Origin: Streptomyces sp. 6-11-2
GTDB lineage: Bacteria; Actinomycetota; Actinomycetes; Streptomycetales; Streptomycetaceae
Direction of reading: 5' to 3'
Assembly: GCF_006540305.1 (NCBI RefSeq)
Contig: NZ_BJOR01000001.1
Coordinates: 6,138,001-6,202,000 of the forward strand
Length of the DNA stretch: 64,000 bases
Positions within the stretch are counted from its first letter, which is position 1. Each line of letters starts with the position of its first letter. The position numbers were made by a program, and so were the translations under genes. Positions 8,413 through 16,711 of the stretch are shown here, in pieces. The notes under the pieces were generated by a model. It was given only the letters and a program-made list of their open reading frames with translations. It was not told where the DNA came from and searched no databases.

Positions 8413-9294
8413 GTGACCACCGATACCGGGACCGAAGTCTTCGAAGAGCACCGCCCCGCCCTCATGGGTGTCGCCTACCGCATGCTCGGGCGCGTGGCGG
8501 ACGCCGAGGACGTGCTCCAGGAAGCCTGGTTGCGCTGGTCCACCGCCGACCGGGGTGCCGTGCGCGAGCCGCGCGGCTACCTGGTGCGGGTGACCACCCG
8601 GCTCGCCATCGACCGGCTCCGCCGGATCAAGGCGCGCGGCGAGTCGTACGTCGGCCCCTGGCTGCCGGAACCGCTGGTCACGGATCTCGCTCAGACCGTC
8701 CCGGACACGGAGGAGCGGGCCGTCCTCGCCGACTCCGTGTCGCTCGCCGTGCTGGTCGTCCTGGAGACGCTGTCGCCGCTCGAACGCGCGGTGTTCGTCC
8801 TGAGAGAGGCCTTCGGCTATCCGTACGCGGAGATCGCCGCCCTGCTCGACCGCGGCGAGCCCGCGGTGCGCCAACTGGCCGGCCGGGCCCGCAGGCACGT
8901 GGGCGAACGGCGGTCGCGCTACGAGGTCGACCCCGACCAGCGGCGCGACCTCACCGAGCGGTTCCTGGCCGCCGCGGCGGGCGGCGACCTGGACGGGTTG
9001 ATGTCGCTGCTCGCGCCCGACGCCCGCCTGGTGGGCGACAGCGGCGGCAAGGCCAGGGCGCCGCTGCGGGTCCTGGAAAGCGCCGACAAGGTGGGCCGCT
9101 TCCTGGTCGGCGTGGCGCACAAGGGCATCCCGGATCCGTCCGTCCGCTTCCTGGAGGTCAACGGCGGCCCGGCCGTGCTGATCCTGTCCGGGGGCGCGCC
9201 CGACAGCGTCTTCCAACTGGACGTGACCGACGGGCGTGTCCAGACCGTCTACGTCGTCCGCAACCCCGACAAGTTGCGGTCCCTGGCCGCCTGA
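8413..9294 (+). CDS. ECF41-type RNA polymerase sigma factor with SnoaL-like C-terminal domain
   Basis: 293 residues from a GTG start. Sigma region 2 (FEEHRPALMGVAYRMLG, then DAEDVLQEAWLRW) and region 4 (LSPLERAVFVLREAFGYPYAEIA) are clear. The linker carries YVGPWLPEPL, the conserved linker motif of ECF41 factors. The C-terminal 100 residues form an NTF2/SnoaL-like domain ending VYVVRNPDKL, the NPDKL-type motif known in this group. In ECF41 proteins the extension regulates the sigma factor in place of a classical anti-sigma factor, so no anti-sigma gene is expected. ECF41 genes often sit beside an oxidoreductase or hydrolase target gene; here the divergent alpha/beta hydrolase could be that target. 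Confidence 0.92.
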   Translation: MTTDTGTEVFEEHRPALMGVAYRMLGRVADAEDVLQEAWLRWSTADRGAVREPRGYLVRVTTRLAIDRLRRIKARGESYVGPWLPEPLVTDLAQTVPDTEERAVLADSVSLAVLVVLETLSPLERAVFVLREAFGYPYAEIAALLDRGEPAVRQLAGRARRHVGERRSRYEVDPDQRRDLTERFLAAAAGGDLDGLMSLLAPDARLVGDSGGKARAPLRVLESADKVGRFLVGVAHKGIPDPSVRFLEVNGGPAVLILSGGAPDSVFQLDVTDGRVQTVYVVRNPDKLRSLAA

Positions 9295-9356
9295 GCCTCC
9301 CGGCCCCGACGCCCGCACGGCTGCCGCGGCCCCCGGTCCCAGACGTCTGCGCGGCT

Positions 9357-9392
9357 GCCGCGGCCCCCGTCCCGGATGACGGGGGCCGCGGC
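9357..9392. terminator. Strong rho-independent-type hairpin after the ECF41 gene
   Basis: A perfect 15-bp stem: GCCGCGGCCCCCGTC (9357-9371), 6-nt loop, GACGGGGGCCGCGGC (9378-9392), 63 bp after the sigma factor stop. No T-tract follows, as usual for Streptomyces terminators. Confidence 0.8.
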
Positions 9393-9476
9393 GTGATGCC
9401 CGGAAATACGGCCCCGTGCGAACGGGTCGTGAACACCGTGCGACAGGTGTCTGTGCGCCGTCCGAGGGAACGAGGA

Positions 9477-9490
9477 TTGGTCTTGACCAA
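9477..9490. promoter_or_regulatory. DasR-type operator (dre-like palindrome)
   Basis: TTGGTCTTGACCAA consists of two perfect 6-bp arms around TT. Its core TGGTCTTGACCA differs by one base from the published dre core TGGTCTAGACCA bound by DasR-type GntR/UTRA regulators. It lies 98 bp upstream of the GntR/UTRA gene at 9588, with an AT-rich segment (9505-9545) between that probably holds the promoter. Autoregulation, or control by DasR itself, is likely. Confidence 0.65.
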
Positions 9491-9587
9491 GGGTGGGGGC
9501 CGCCTTATCGTCGCAGATAAGTACAACAACCTTTAATAAACAAGGGCGCTAAAACGCGGCCGGATCACGGCGATTGCGGAGGACAGG

Positions 9588-10349
9588 GTGGGGACCACGC
9601 AGCTGGAATCGGTGCCGGAGCCGAAGTACTGGCATCTCAGGACAGTGCTCAGCGAGGCACTGGACTCCGAGTTCTCGGTGGGCGAGATCCTGCCCAACGA
9701 ACGGGAGCTCGCCGCCCGCTTCGGCGTGGCCCGCGCCACGCTGCGCCAGGCGCTGGAGCAGCTGGAGCTGGAGGGACGGCTGCAACGCCGCCGTGGCGTG
9801 GGTACGACCGTCGCGCCGCCACGCGTGGGCGTGGCCGTCGGCACCGAGCAGCACGCCTGGCCGGGAGCGGCCGGTGACGCCTGGCAGAGCGTCGACTGCA
9901 CCCTGGCCGTCCCGCCGGCCGCGGTCGCCGGCGCCCTGGAGACCGGCCACGAGGAGTCCGTGCACATGGTGCGCAGGTCCCGGATGAGCAACGGTCAGCC
10001 GGTCGCCGCCGAACTGCTCTACGTTCCGGACGGATCGGTGCCCGACCTGAGCGCGATAGACGCGCCGTCCGGGCCGGCACGCGCGCGTGCCGTGCTGCGT
10101 GAGCTGCGCCGCCTCGAGCTGGAGGGCCAGGACCGCTCGGTCGAACTGGGCTCGGCCCGCGCGGACGACGCCAAGGAACTGGACCGGCTGCCCGGCGCCC
10201 CCGTACTCGTCGTCACCACCCGCTTCGTCGCCCGGGGACGCACGGCCGCGATCTCCGTCGCCACCTACCGCGCCGACACCTGCCGTCTGACCTTCGGGGA
10301 CTCGGGCGGCGTGGAGATACACCACGGCCCCCACCAGCAGGCCTCCTAG
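9588..10349 (+). CDS. GntR-family regulator with UTRA domain (DasR-like)
   Basis: 253 residues from a GTG start. A winged helix (residues about 13-75; LPNERELAARFGVARATLRQAL, then LQRRRGVGTTVAPP) is followed by a UTRA-type effector domain (about 90-245). The length and layout are those of DasR-like HutC-subfamily regulators, which sense amino-sugar phosphates. The similarity to DasR is only moderate, so this is a paralogue, not the global regulator. A dre-like palindrome lies upstream. Its TAG stop (10347-10349) coincides with the CTAG end of a MITE-like element; without the element the stop would be followed directly by the hairpin at 10574-10595. Confidence 0.85.
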   Translation: MGTTQLESVPEPKYWHLRTVLSEALDSEFSVGEILPNERELAARFGVARATLRQALEQLELEGRLQRRRGVGTTVAPPRVGVAVGTEQHAWPGAAGDAWQSVDCTLAVPPAAVAGALETGHEESVHMVRRSRMSNGQPVAAELLYVPDGSVPDLSAIDAPSGPARARAVLRELRRLELEGQDRSVELGSARADDAKELDRLPGAPVLVVTTRFVARGRTAAISVATYRADTCRLTFGDSGGVEIHHGPHQQAS

Positions 10350-10574
10350 TGCTGTGGCCGGGAAGGTTTGCCGGGAAGCTCGCGGCGTCCGGTGCTGGGG
10401 GCACCTTCCACGCCGTTCAGGCAGTGGGGGAGCATCGCAAGGCGGAGCATTGCCCGCGTACTGGATGTACTCGGGTGATGCGACAACGCGGCGTGGGGGT
10501 ACCCCCGGCCGAAGGCTGGGGGAGTGCCGTGCCGGGCGTCGCGAGCCGGTGAACCTTTCCGGTCACAGCACTAG
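10346..10574. mobile_element. 229-bp MITE-like element, family A, copy 1
   Basis: The element begins and ends with CTAG. Its ends are imperfect inverted repeats of about 30 bp (CTAGTGCTGTGGCCGGGAAG against CTAGTGCTGTGACCGGAAAG). It recurs in inverted orientation at 61239-61467 with the same length and only about 4 mismatches counted by eye. It encodes no convincing protein. A TA duplication inside CTAG fits mobilisation by an IS630/Tc1-type transposase, which is not present in this window. It is inserted at the stop codon of the GntR gene, between that codon and its probable terminator. Internal short hairpins (GGGGGTACCCCC region) are common in Streptomyces intergenic repeats. Confidence 0.8.
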
Positions 10575-10595
10575 CCGGCCGGTCTTCCGGCCGGC
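10574..10595. terminator. Hairpin displaced from the GntR gene by the MITE
   Basis: GCCGGCCGG (10574-10582), loop TCTT, CCGGCCGGC (10587-10595): a perfect 9-bp stem. It starts at the last base of the element. Removing the element would join it directly to the GntR stop codon, so it was probably that gene's terminator. Confidence 0.6.
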
Positions 10596-10854
10596 AGGTC
10601 CCCTGGCCGGCGTTACCCGCCCTCGGCGGCAGGCCGTCACGGCGGACGGCCTGCCGTCACGGGAAGGAGCGGGCCGGCACCGGGACGGGTTGGTCATCAC
10701 CGGGAGGGTGGCCCCGGACCCCTCACCGCGGAGCCACTGACGGCGACGGCTCGTCATCGGGAACGGTCAGTCGTCGCCGGGAGGAGCGGCCCCCCCCGGC
10801 GACGACTCAGGGCGGCCCCTTCACAGCGGCCCCTCACGGGGACCAGCAGGCCGG

Positions 10855-10944
10855 CCGTCACCGAGTCCGGCGGCTTGCCACCGGCACCGGCGGCCCGTCA
10901 CCGGGTCCGGCGGCTTGTCACCGGGTCCGGCGGCCCGTCACCGG
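10855..10944. repeat. 20-bp tandem repeat, about 4.5 units
   Basis: Units of CCGTCACCGGGTCCGGCGGC alternate with TTGTCACCGGGTCCGGCGGC at 10855, 10875, 10895 and 10915, plus a half unit at 10935. The surrounding 10596-10978 contains looser copies (for example CCCCTCACGGGGACC at two places, one of them reaching the end of the ROK gene). No coding sequence is visible in this stretch. Confidence 0.75.
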
Positions 10945-10978
10945 AAGAAGCCGGGCCACACCCCCCTACGGCAGCCCC

Positions 10979-12142
10979 TCACGGGGACCGGCGCGCCGTC
11001 ACCGTGCCCTCCACCGCGAACAGCTGCTCCTCGACGTGGTCGAGGGCCAGCCGGAGCGCGCCCGTCGCCACGGCCGCCTCGCCGAGCATCGACAGGGTGA
11101 CCTTGGGCGGCCGCAGGCAGTAGCGGTCCAGTTCGCGCCGCAACGGTTCCAGCACGCCGTCCAGCCCGGCCGCCCAGCCGCCGATGACGACCAGTTCCGG
11201 GTCCAGGGCCAGCACCAGCGCCGCCACATCGTGGACGAGCCGCTGAATGAACCGCTCGACGGCCGCGCCGGCCCGCCGGTCACCCCGGCGGGCCAGTGCG
11301 AAGACGTCGGCCACCGCCCGCTCGTCCAGCGGGTGCAGCGGCTGGTCCGTCGTCGACAGCAGCGTCTCGGGGGTCGCCTCCCGGCCCAGCAGGTGCAGCG
11401 CGCCGATCTCGCCGGCGGCCCCGCCGAACCCGCGGTGCAGCCGCCCGCCGATGAGTGAACCGGCACCCGGGCTCAGCCCCGCCAGTACGAAGACCATGTC
11501 GTCGGACTCGGTGGCGGCGCCCTTCCAGTGCTCGGCCACCGCCGCCGCGTTGGCGTCGTTCTCGACGAGCACCGGGCACTTGAACGAACGGCTCAGCCGT
11601 TCACCCAGGTGCAGGCCGGTCCACCCGGGCAGCGCGGTGCCCAGCCGTACCGTGCCGTCCGCCTCGACGATCCCGGGCGTGCCGACCCCGACGGCCCGCA
11701 GCGAACTGCGCGGGACACCGGCCCTGCGCAGCAGTTCGGCGACCGCGCCGCGCAGCCGCTCCAGCCGCTCGTCCGCCTCGGCGGTCTCCTCCACGTCCTT
11801 GGCCTGGGCGCCCACCACACGGCCGTCCAGGTCGGCCAGCAGCGCGGCGACCCGGTGCGCGCCGATCTCCAGGCCCAGCAGGTGCCCGGCCTCGGCCCGG
11901 AACCGGAACCGGCGCGCGGGCCGTCCCTGCCGTCGTGCGGCACCCTCCTCGGCCGCCGTCTCGACGACGAGTCCCGCCTCGATCAGGCCCTCCACGACGC
12001 CCTCGACCGTCGGCCGGGACAGCCCCGTCACCCGGGTGATCTCCGTGAGCGTCGCACAGTCCGTCGCACGCAGCGCGTGCAGCACCACCGCGGAGTTGAT
12101 CCTTCGCAGCAGCGAGGGATCCCCGCCGGTCAGCCGCCCCAC
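10979..12142 (-). CDS. ROK-family transcriptional repressor
   Basis: 387 residues. The N-terminal winged helix (about residues 8-70; TLTEITRVTGLSRPTVEGVVEGL) is followed by a sugar-kinase-like ROK domain with VLVENDANAAA and GFGGAAGEIGAL. The Cys-rich zinc motif CxCGxxGCxE that follows this position in many ROK proteins is absent (the sequence reads HLLGREATPE), so it is a ROK repressor without the zinc site and without evident kinase activity. I set the start at the GTG at 12142, with GGGAGG 7 nt upstream; the open frame continues to 12397 but reads as intergenic sequence. Likely binds a sugar or sugar phosphate; targets unknown. Confidence 0.88.
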   Translation of the reverse strand: MGRLTGGDPSLLRRINSAVVLHALRATDCATLTEITRVTGLSRPTVEGVVEGLIEAGLVVETAAEEGAARRQGRPARRFRFRAEAGHLLGLEIGAHRVAALLADLDGRVVGAQAKDVEETAEADERLERLRGAVAELLRRAGVPRSSLRAVGVGTPGIVEADGTVRLGTALPGWTGLHLGERLSRSFKCPVLVENDANAAAVAEHWKGAATESDDMVFVLAGLSPGAGSLIGGRLHRGFGGAAGEIGALHLLGREATPETLLSTTDQPLHPLDERAVADVFALARRGDRRAGAAVERFIQRLVHDVAALVLALDPELVVIGGWAAGLDGVLEPLRRELDRYCLRPPKVTLSMLGEAAVATGALRLALDHVEEQLFAVEGTVTARRSP

Positions 12143-12311
12143 CGTCCGTCCTCCCAGCTCGTGCGCGTGTTGGGCGGATCGTACTCGGCACGGGCCGGGG
12201 CAGCGAGCGCCGGGGACGGCGCGAGCGCGCGCCCGGCGGAGCGCCGCCCGCCCGGGGATGCGGTCGCTGACGCCCCGCCAGTTGTCAGTGGGGGCCGCTT
12301 TACTGGAGCAC

Positions 12312-12755
12312 ATGGACATCGCGAAGGCTCTCGCCGTCATCGACCGGCTGCGCTGCGGGGAGTATCCCGCTCGGTGCACCCGGACGGACCTCGGCACGGC
12401 CGGACCCGGTTACCGGATGGCCGAGTTGGAGACGAGCGACGACTTCTGGGAGGACGACGGCAGCCGGCGGGAGGCGACGGCGGGGCAGTACGAACTCGAC
12501 CGGGACGGACTGGGGGAGCGGCTCACCGGACGCTGGGGCCCGCCGCAGGTGTTCAGCCTGTACAGCGTGCTCGAACGGACCCTGGCGGGTGAGGACGTGC
12601 CCGAGCCATGGGCCTCGCTCAGCGGGCACGTACCGGACGTCCAGCTGTGGAGGGCGCAGGAGAGCGGCCGGTGGATAGCGCTCGGGGTCTCCCAGTGGGG
12701 CCAGGAGCTGCCCTTCCAGCTCCTGGCGGTCGTCACCGACGTCGATCCGCCGTGA
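12312..12755 (+). CDS. Hypothetical protein, 147 aa
   Basis: The ATG at 12312 opens MDIAKALAVIDRLRCGEYPA, and the product is acidic and soluble, with several Trp residues (DDFWEDDG, RWGPPQVFSLYS, VSQWGQELPFQLLAVV) and no signal peptide or helix-turn-helix. I do not recognise the family. The regular codon usage and GC-rich third positions support a real gene. It is divergent from the ROK repressor (170 bp between the starts) and converges with mug, 8 bp away. Confidence 0.7.
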   Translation: MDIAKALAVIDRLRCGEYPARCTRTDLGTAGPGYRMAELETSDDFWEDDGSRREATAGQYELDRDGLGERLTGRWGPPQVFSLYSVLERTLAGEDVPEPWASLSGHVPDVQLWRAQESGRWIALGVSQWGQELPFQLLAVVTDVDPP

Positions 12756-12763
12756 CCCGTCCG

Positions 12764-13312
12764 CTACGACGTCTCCGCGGCCACCCTCAGCCGCGCGAAC
12801 TCCTCAGCCATCGTCTCGGCCGTCCAATGCGCGTTCAGCCCGCTCGGATTGGGCAGCACCCACACCCGCGTCTCGCCGAACGTCCGTTCCTGCGGCCCCA
12901 CTCGGGCCGTGCGGTCGCCGAACGCCGCCCGGTAGGCGGTGACACCCACCACGGCCAGCCACCTCGGCCACAGCCGCGCCACCTTCAGGGCCAGGAGCCG
13001 TCCGCCCTCCCGGTACTCCAGGGGCGTCAGCTCCTGTGCCCGGGCCGTCGGCCGCGCCACGACGTTCGTGATACCCAGCCCGTACGACAGCAACTCGCCC
13101 TGCTCCGCGGGCTTCATCAGCCTCGGGGTGAACCCCGACCGGTGCAGCACCGGCCAGAACCGGTTGCCCGGCCGTGCGAAGTGGTGGCCGGTCGCGGCCG
13201 TCATCAGACCGGGGTTGATGCCGCAGAACAGAACCCTCAGGCCGTCCGCGACGACATCCGGGACCGGACGGTCGCGGGCGGCCTGGAGCTCCGCCGGGGT
13301 GAAACGGGTCAG
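12764..13312 (-). CDS. mug: G/U mismatch-specific DNA glycosylase
   Basis: 182 residues. FCGINPGLMTAATGHHFARPGNRFWPVL is the active-site region of the Mug/TDG branch of uracil-DNA glycosylases (GINPG loop), and LPNPSGLNAHW is the second conserved motif. The enzyme removes uracil or ethenocytosine opposite guanine. The start is unusual: the expected first residues (LTRFTPAEL) begin with CTG at 13312, overlapping the stop of purB (CTGA), and no ATG, GTG or TTG lies nearby in frame. Either CTG is used with translational coupling to purB or the protein starts further inside. Co-transcribed with purB. Confidence 0.85.
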   Translation of the reverse strand: MTRFTPAELQAARDRPVPDVVADGLRVLFCGINPGLMTAATGHHFARPGNRFWPVLHRSGFTPRLMKPAEQGELLSYGLGITNVVARPTARAQELTPLEYREGGRLLALKVARLWPRWLAVVGVTAYRAAFGDRTARVGPQERTFGETRVWVLPNPSGLNAHWTAETMAEEFARLRVAAETS

Positions 13313-14751
13313 AGGATCGCCCCCGGCGCGTAGGAGGCGGCCTCCGGGCGCTGCTTCACGATCTCCTCGATCCGGCCCACGACCGCGCCGACCTGGTCGG
13401 CCGCCGCACCGGTGAAGGACAGCTTGTCGGCCATCAGCGCGTCCAGCCCCGCGCGGTCGAGCGGGAGACGGTCGTCGGCGGCCAGTTTGTCGAGCAGGTC
13501 GTTGCGCTCGGCGCCCTGCTCGCGCATGGCGAGCGCGGTCGCGACGGCGTTCTCCTTGATGGCCTCGTGGGCGACCTCGCGGCCGACCCCGGCCCGCACG
13601 GCGCCCATCAGCACCTTGGTCGTGGCCAGGAACGGCAGGTAGCGGTCCAGCTCGCGGGCGATCACCGCGGGGAAGGCGCCGAACTCGTCGAGCACCGTCA
13701 GGAACGTCTCCAGCAGGCCGTCCAACGCGAAGAACGCGTCCGGCAGCGCGACCCGGCGCACCACCGAGCAGGACACGTCGCCCTCGTTCCACTGGTCGCC
13801 CGCCAGCTCGCCGGTCATCGAGGCGTAGCCGCGCAGGATCACCATCAGGCCGTTGACGCGCTCGCAGGAGCGGGTGTTCATCTTGTGCGGCATCGCCGAG
13901 GAGCCGACCTGGCCCGGCTTGAAGCCCTCGGTGACCAGCTCGTGCCCGGCCATCAGCCGGATCGTCTTCGCCAGCGAGGAGGGCGCCGCCGCCAGCTGCA
14001 CCAGCGCGGTGACGACCTCGTAGTCCAGCGAGCGCGGGTAGACCTGGCCGACCGAGGTGAACGCCCGCGAGAAGCCGAGGTGCCCGGCGACGCGCCGCTC
14101 CAGCTCCGCGAGCTTCGAGGCGTCGCCCCCCAGCAGGTCCAGCATGTCCTGGGCCGTGCCCACCGGGCCCTTGACACCGCGCAGCGGGTAGCGCCCCAGC
14201 AGTTCCTCGACCCGTCCGTGCGCCACCAGCAGCTCGTCCGCCGCGGTCGCGAAACGCTTGCCGAGGGTGGTCGCCTGCGCGGCGACGTTGTGCGAGCGGC
14301 CGGCCATGACCAGCTCGCCGTACTCGGCGGCCAGCCTGCCCAGCCGGGCGAGGACGGCGACCGTACGGTCACGCACCAGCTCCAGCGAGAGCCGGATCTG
14401 CAGCTGCTCGACGTTCTCCGTCAGGTCACGGGAGGTCATGCCCTTGTGCACGTGCTCGTGCCCGGCGAGGTCGTTGAACTCCTCGATCCGCGCCTTCACA
14501 TCGTGCCGGGTGACCTTCTCGCGCTCCGCGATCGAGGCCAGGTCGACCTGGTCGAGGACCCGCTCGTAGTCGGCGATCGCCTCGTCCGGCACCTCGATGC
14601 CGAGGTCCTTCTGGGCGCGCAGCACGGCGAGCCAGAGCTGCCGCTCCAGCCTCACCTTCTGCTCGGGCGACCAGAGCGTGGCGAGCTCGGCGGAGGCGTA
14701 ACGTCCGGCAAGGACGTTCGGGATGCGGGGCTTGGCGGGCGCTGAAGTCAC
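13309..14751 (-). CDS. purB: Adenylosuccinate lyase
   Basis: 480 residues from a GTG start (VTSAPAKPRIPN). The fumarate-lyase signature SSAMPHKMNTRSCER is present at about two thirds of the length, and TSRDLTENVEQLQ and GRSHNVAAQATTLGKR match the conserved regions that build the tetrameric active site. It catalyses two steps of purine synthesis: SAICAR to AICAR plus fumarate, and adenylosuccinate to AMP plus fumarate. The stop overlaps the start of mug by 4 nt. The length is close to the usual 470-480. Confidence 0.96.
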   Translation of the reverse strand: MTSAPAKPRIPNVLAGRYASAELATLWSPEQKVRLERQLWLAVLRAQKDLGIEVPDEAIADYERVLDQVDLASIAEREKVTRHDVKARIEEFNDLAGHEHVHKGMTSRDLTENVEQLQIRLSLELVRDRTVAVLARLGRLAAEYGELVMAGRSHNVAAQATTLGKRFATAADELLVAHGRVEELLGRYPLRGVKGPVGTAQDMLDLLGGDASKLAELERRVAGHLGFSRAFTSVGQVYPRSLDYEVVTALVQLAAAPSSLAKTIRLMAGHELVTEGFKPGQVGSSAMPHKMNTRSCERVNGLMVILRGYASMTGELAGDQWNEGDVSCSVVRRVALPDAFFALDGLLETFLTVLDEFGAFPAVIARELDRYLPFLATTKVLMGAVRAGVGREVAHEAIKENAVATALAMREQGAERNDLLDKLAADDRLPLDRAGLDALMADKLSFTGAAADQVGAVVGRIEEIVKQRPEAASYAPGAIL

Positions 14752-14810
14752 GTGAACGGATTCTACTGGCGATTCGTGCAGGCCAGCGCCACGGGGGTGT
14801 TCGTGGGAAG

Positions 14811-15623
14811 CTACGAGAGCTCCGCGTCGGCCGCCGTCGGCGGCTGCGCCGGGTCCTCGTAGGGCAGCAGTTCGGGCCGCTTCGCGGGGCGGCCGTCGCC
14901 CGAGGAACGGCCGGTCAGGCGCCGTCCTATCCACGGCAGCAGATGCTGCCGGGCGAAGCGGGCGTCCGCCACCCTGCGGGTGCGCCAGTCCGGACGCGCG
15001 GTCGCCGGCACGGGCGTACGCCACTCGGCGTCCTCGGGCTCGTGGCCGAGCGTCTGCCACACCGCCTCCGCGACCCGGCGGTGGCCCTCGGCGGTTAGGT
15101 GCAGCCGGTCCACGTCCCACAGCCGGGGGTCGGCGAGCGACGGTGCCCCGTACAGGTCGACGACGAGCGCGCCGTGCCGTTCGGCGAGCTCGTCGACGCA
15201 GGCGAACAGCTCCTCCATGCGGGGCCGGAAGCGCTCCAGGACGGGGCCCTGCCGGCCGGGGCTGCGCATCAGCACCAGCCGCTCGCACGACGGCGCCAGC
15301 CGCTCCACGGCCTCCGTGAGCAGCCCCGTGACCCTGCCCATGTCGCACTTGGGCCGCAGCGTGTCGTTGAGGCCGCCCACCAGCGTCACGACATCGGCCC
15401 GCATGGCCGCCGCCGTCTCCACCTGCTCGTCGACGATCTGTCCGATGAGCTTGCCGCGCACGGCGAGGTTGGCGTACCGGAAGCCGGGCGTGCGGGCGGC
15501 CAGCCGCGCCGCGAGGAGGTCCGCCCAGCCGCGGTACGAACCGTCGGGCAGCCGGTCCGACATGCCCTCGGTGAAGGAGTCGCCGACCGCGACCAGGCTG
15601 GTGTACGTGGGATTCGTCTGCAT
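14811..15623 (-). CDS. SGNH/GDSL-family hydrolase
   Basis: 270 residues. VAVGDSFTEGM near residue 12 holds the nucleophilic Ser (block I, GDS). GGLND supplies the oxyanion residues, and DRLHLTAEGH near residue 185 the Asp/His dyad. No signal peptide, so intracellular. SGNH enzymes are esterases or lipases with broad substrates; nothing in the context narrows the choice. The C-terminal 60 residues are basic and Pro-rich and lie outside the domain. Confidence 0.88.
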   Translation of the reverse strand: MQTNPTYTSLVAVGDSFTEGMSDRLPDGSYRGWADLLAARLAARTPGFRYANLAVRGKLIGQIVDEQVETAAAMRADVVTLVGGLNDTLRPKCDMGRVTGLLTEAVERLAPSCERLVLMRSPGRQGPVLERFRPRMEELFACVDELAERHGALVVDLYGAPSLADPRLWDVDRLHLTAEGHRRVAEAVWQTLGHEPEDAEWRTPVPATARPDWRTRRVADARFARQHLLPWIGRRLTGRSSGDGRPAKRPELLPYEDPAQPPTAADAELS

Positions 15624-15682
15624 GGCGTGAGCGATGGTATCCCCGCGACCCGGCGCCATACCAAGCGGTTGGTCCGCCGGGG

Positions 15683-16711
15683 TCAGGCCATCCCGGTCAC
15701 TCCCGCCGGTCCGAAGAGCTCCCGCAGCACGTCCTCCATCGTCACCAGGCCCGCCAGCCGGCCGTCGGCACCCAGGACCGCCGCCAGATGCGTACGGCTG
15801 CCGCGCATCGCGGTCAGCACGTCGTCCAGCGGAGTGCCCTCGCGGACCCGGGCGATCGCGCGCATGTCCCGCAGCCGGAACGGCTCTCCTCGCGGCGAGG
15901 CGTCCAGGGCGTCCTTCACATGCAGGTAGCCGACGATGTGGCGCTCCTCGTCGACCACGGGGAAGCGCGAGAAACCGGACTCGGCCGACAGCCGCTCCAA
16001 CTGCTCGGGAGTGATCCCCAGACGCGCGTGGACCACCCGCTCCAGCGGGAGCACCACGTCGCGCACCGGCCGGCTGCCGAGCTCCAGCGCGTCGTGCAGC
16101 CGCTCCTGCGCCCGGTCGTCGATGAGGCCGGCCGCGCTGGCGTCCTTGACGATCTGGGCCAGCTCCGCGTCCGTGAAGGTCGACGAGACCTCGCCCTTGG
16201 CCTCCACCCGCAACAGCTTGAGCAGGCTGTTCGCGAACGCGTTCACCGTGAAGATCACCGGACGCAGCGCCCGGGACAGCGCGACCAGCGGCGGTCCGAG
16301 TAGCAGCGCGCTGCGCACCGGCTCCGCGAGCGCGACGTTCTTCGGCACCATCTCGCCGAGCAGCATGTGCAGATACGTCGCCAGAGCGAGCGCGATCACG
16401 AACGACACCGCGTGGCCCGCCCCCGCCGGCACGCCCACCGCGTGGAACACCGGCTCCAGAAGGTGCGCGATCGCCGGCTCGGCGACCACACCGAGGACCA
16501 GGGTGCACAGGGTGATGCCGAGCTGTGCCGCGGCCAGCAGCGCGGACACGTGCTCCAGGCCCCACAGTACGCTCCTGGCGCGCCGGTCACCCTCCTCGGC
16601 GTACGGCTCGACCTGGCTGCGGCGCACCGAGATCAGCGCGAACTCGGCGCCCACGAAGAAGGCGTTGACGAACAGGGACGCCAGGCCGATCAGGATCTGT
16701 ACGGCGGTCAC
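15683..16711 (-). CDS. CNNM/CBS-domain membrane protein (hemolysin C family), short form
   Basis: 342 residues. The N-terminal CNNM (DUF21) domain with about four helices covers residues 1-180 (VNAFFVGAEFALISVRRSQ is its typical start; LLGEMVPKNVALAE its second motif). Two CBS repeats follow (about 205-325). It stops just after the CBS pair and lacks the CorC_HlyC domain present in its upstream neighbour. Proteins of this type are linked to magnesium or cobalt efflux. The GTG start overlaps the stop of the upstream paralogue (GTGA), so the two are translated together and may form a heterodimer. Confidence 0.88.
   Translation of the reverse strand: MTAVQILIGLASLFVNAFFVGAEFALISVRRSQVEPYAEEGDRRARSVLWGLEHVSALLAAAQLGITLCTLVLGVVAEPAIAHLLEPVFHAVGVPAGAGHAVSFVIALALATYLHMLLGEMVPKNVALAEPVRSALLLGPPLVALSRALRPVIFTVNAFANSLLKLLRVEAKGEVSSTFTDAELAQIVKDASAAGLIDDRAQERLHDALELGSRPVRDVVLPLERVVHARLGITPEQLERLSAESGFSRFPVVDEERHIVGYLHVKDALDASPRGEPFRLRDMRAIARVREGTPLDDVLTAMRGSRTHLAAVLGADGRLAGLVTMEDVLRELFGPAGVTGMA

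Noticed and set aside
10354-10740. Open frame inside MITE copy 1, with a near-identical frame in copy 2 (61079-61459)
   Set aside because: Identity between the two frames is due to the DNA repeat. The frames run into different flanks and show no protein family.
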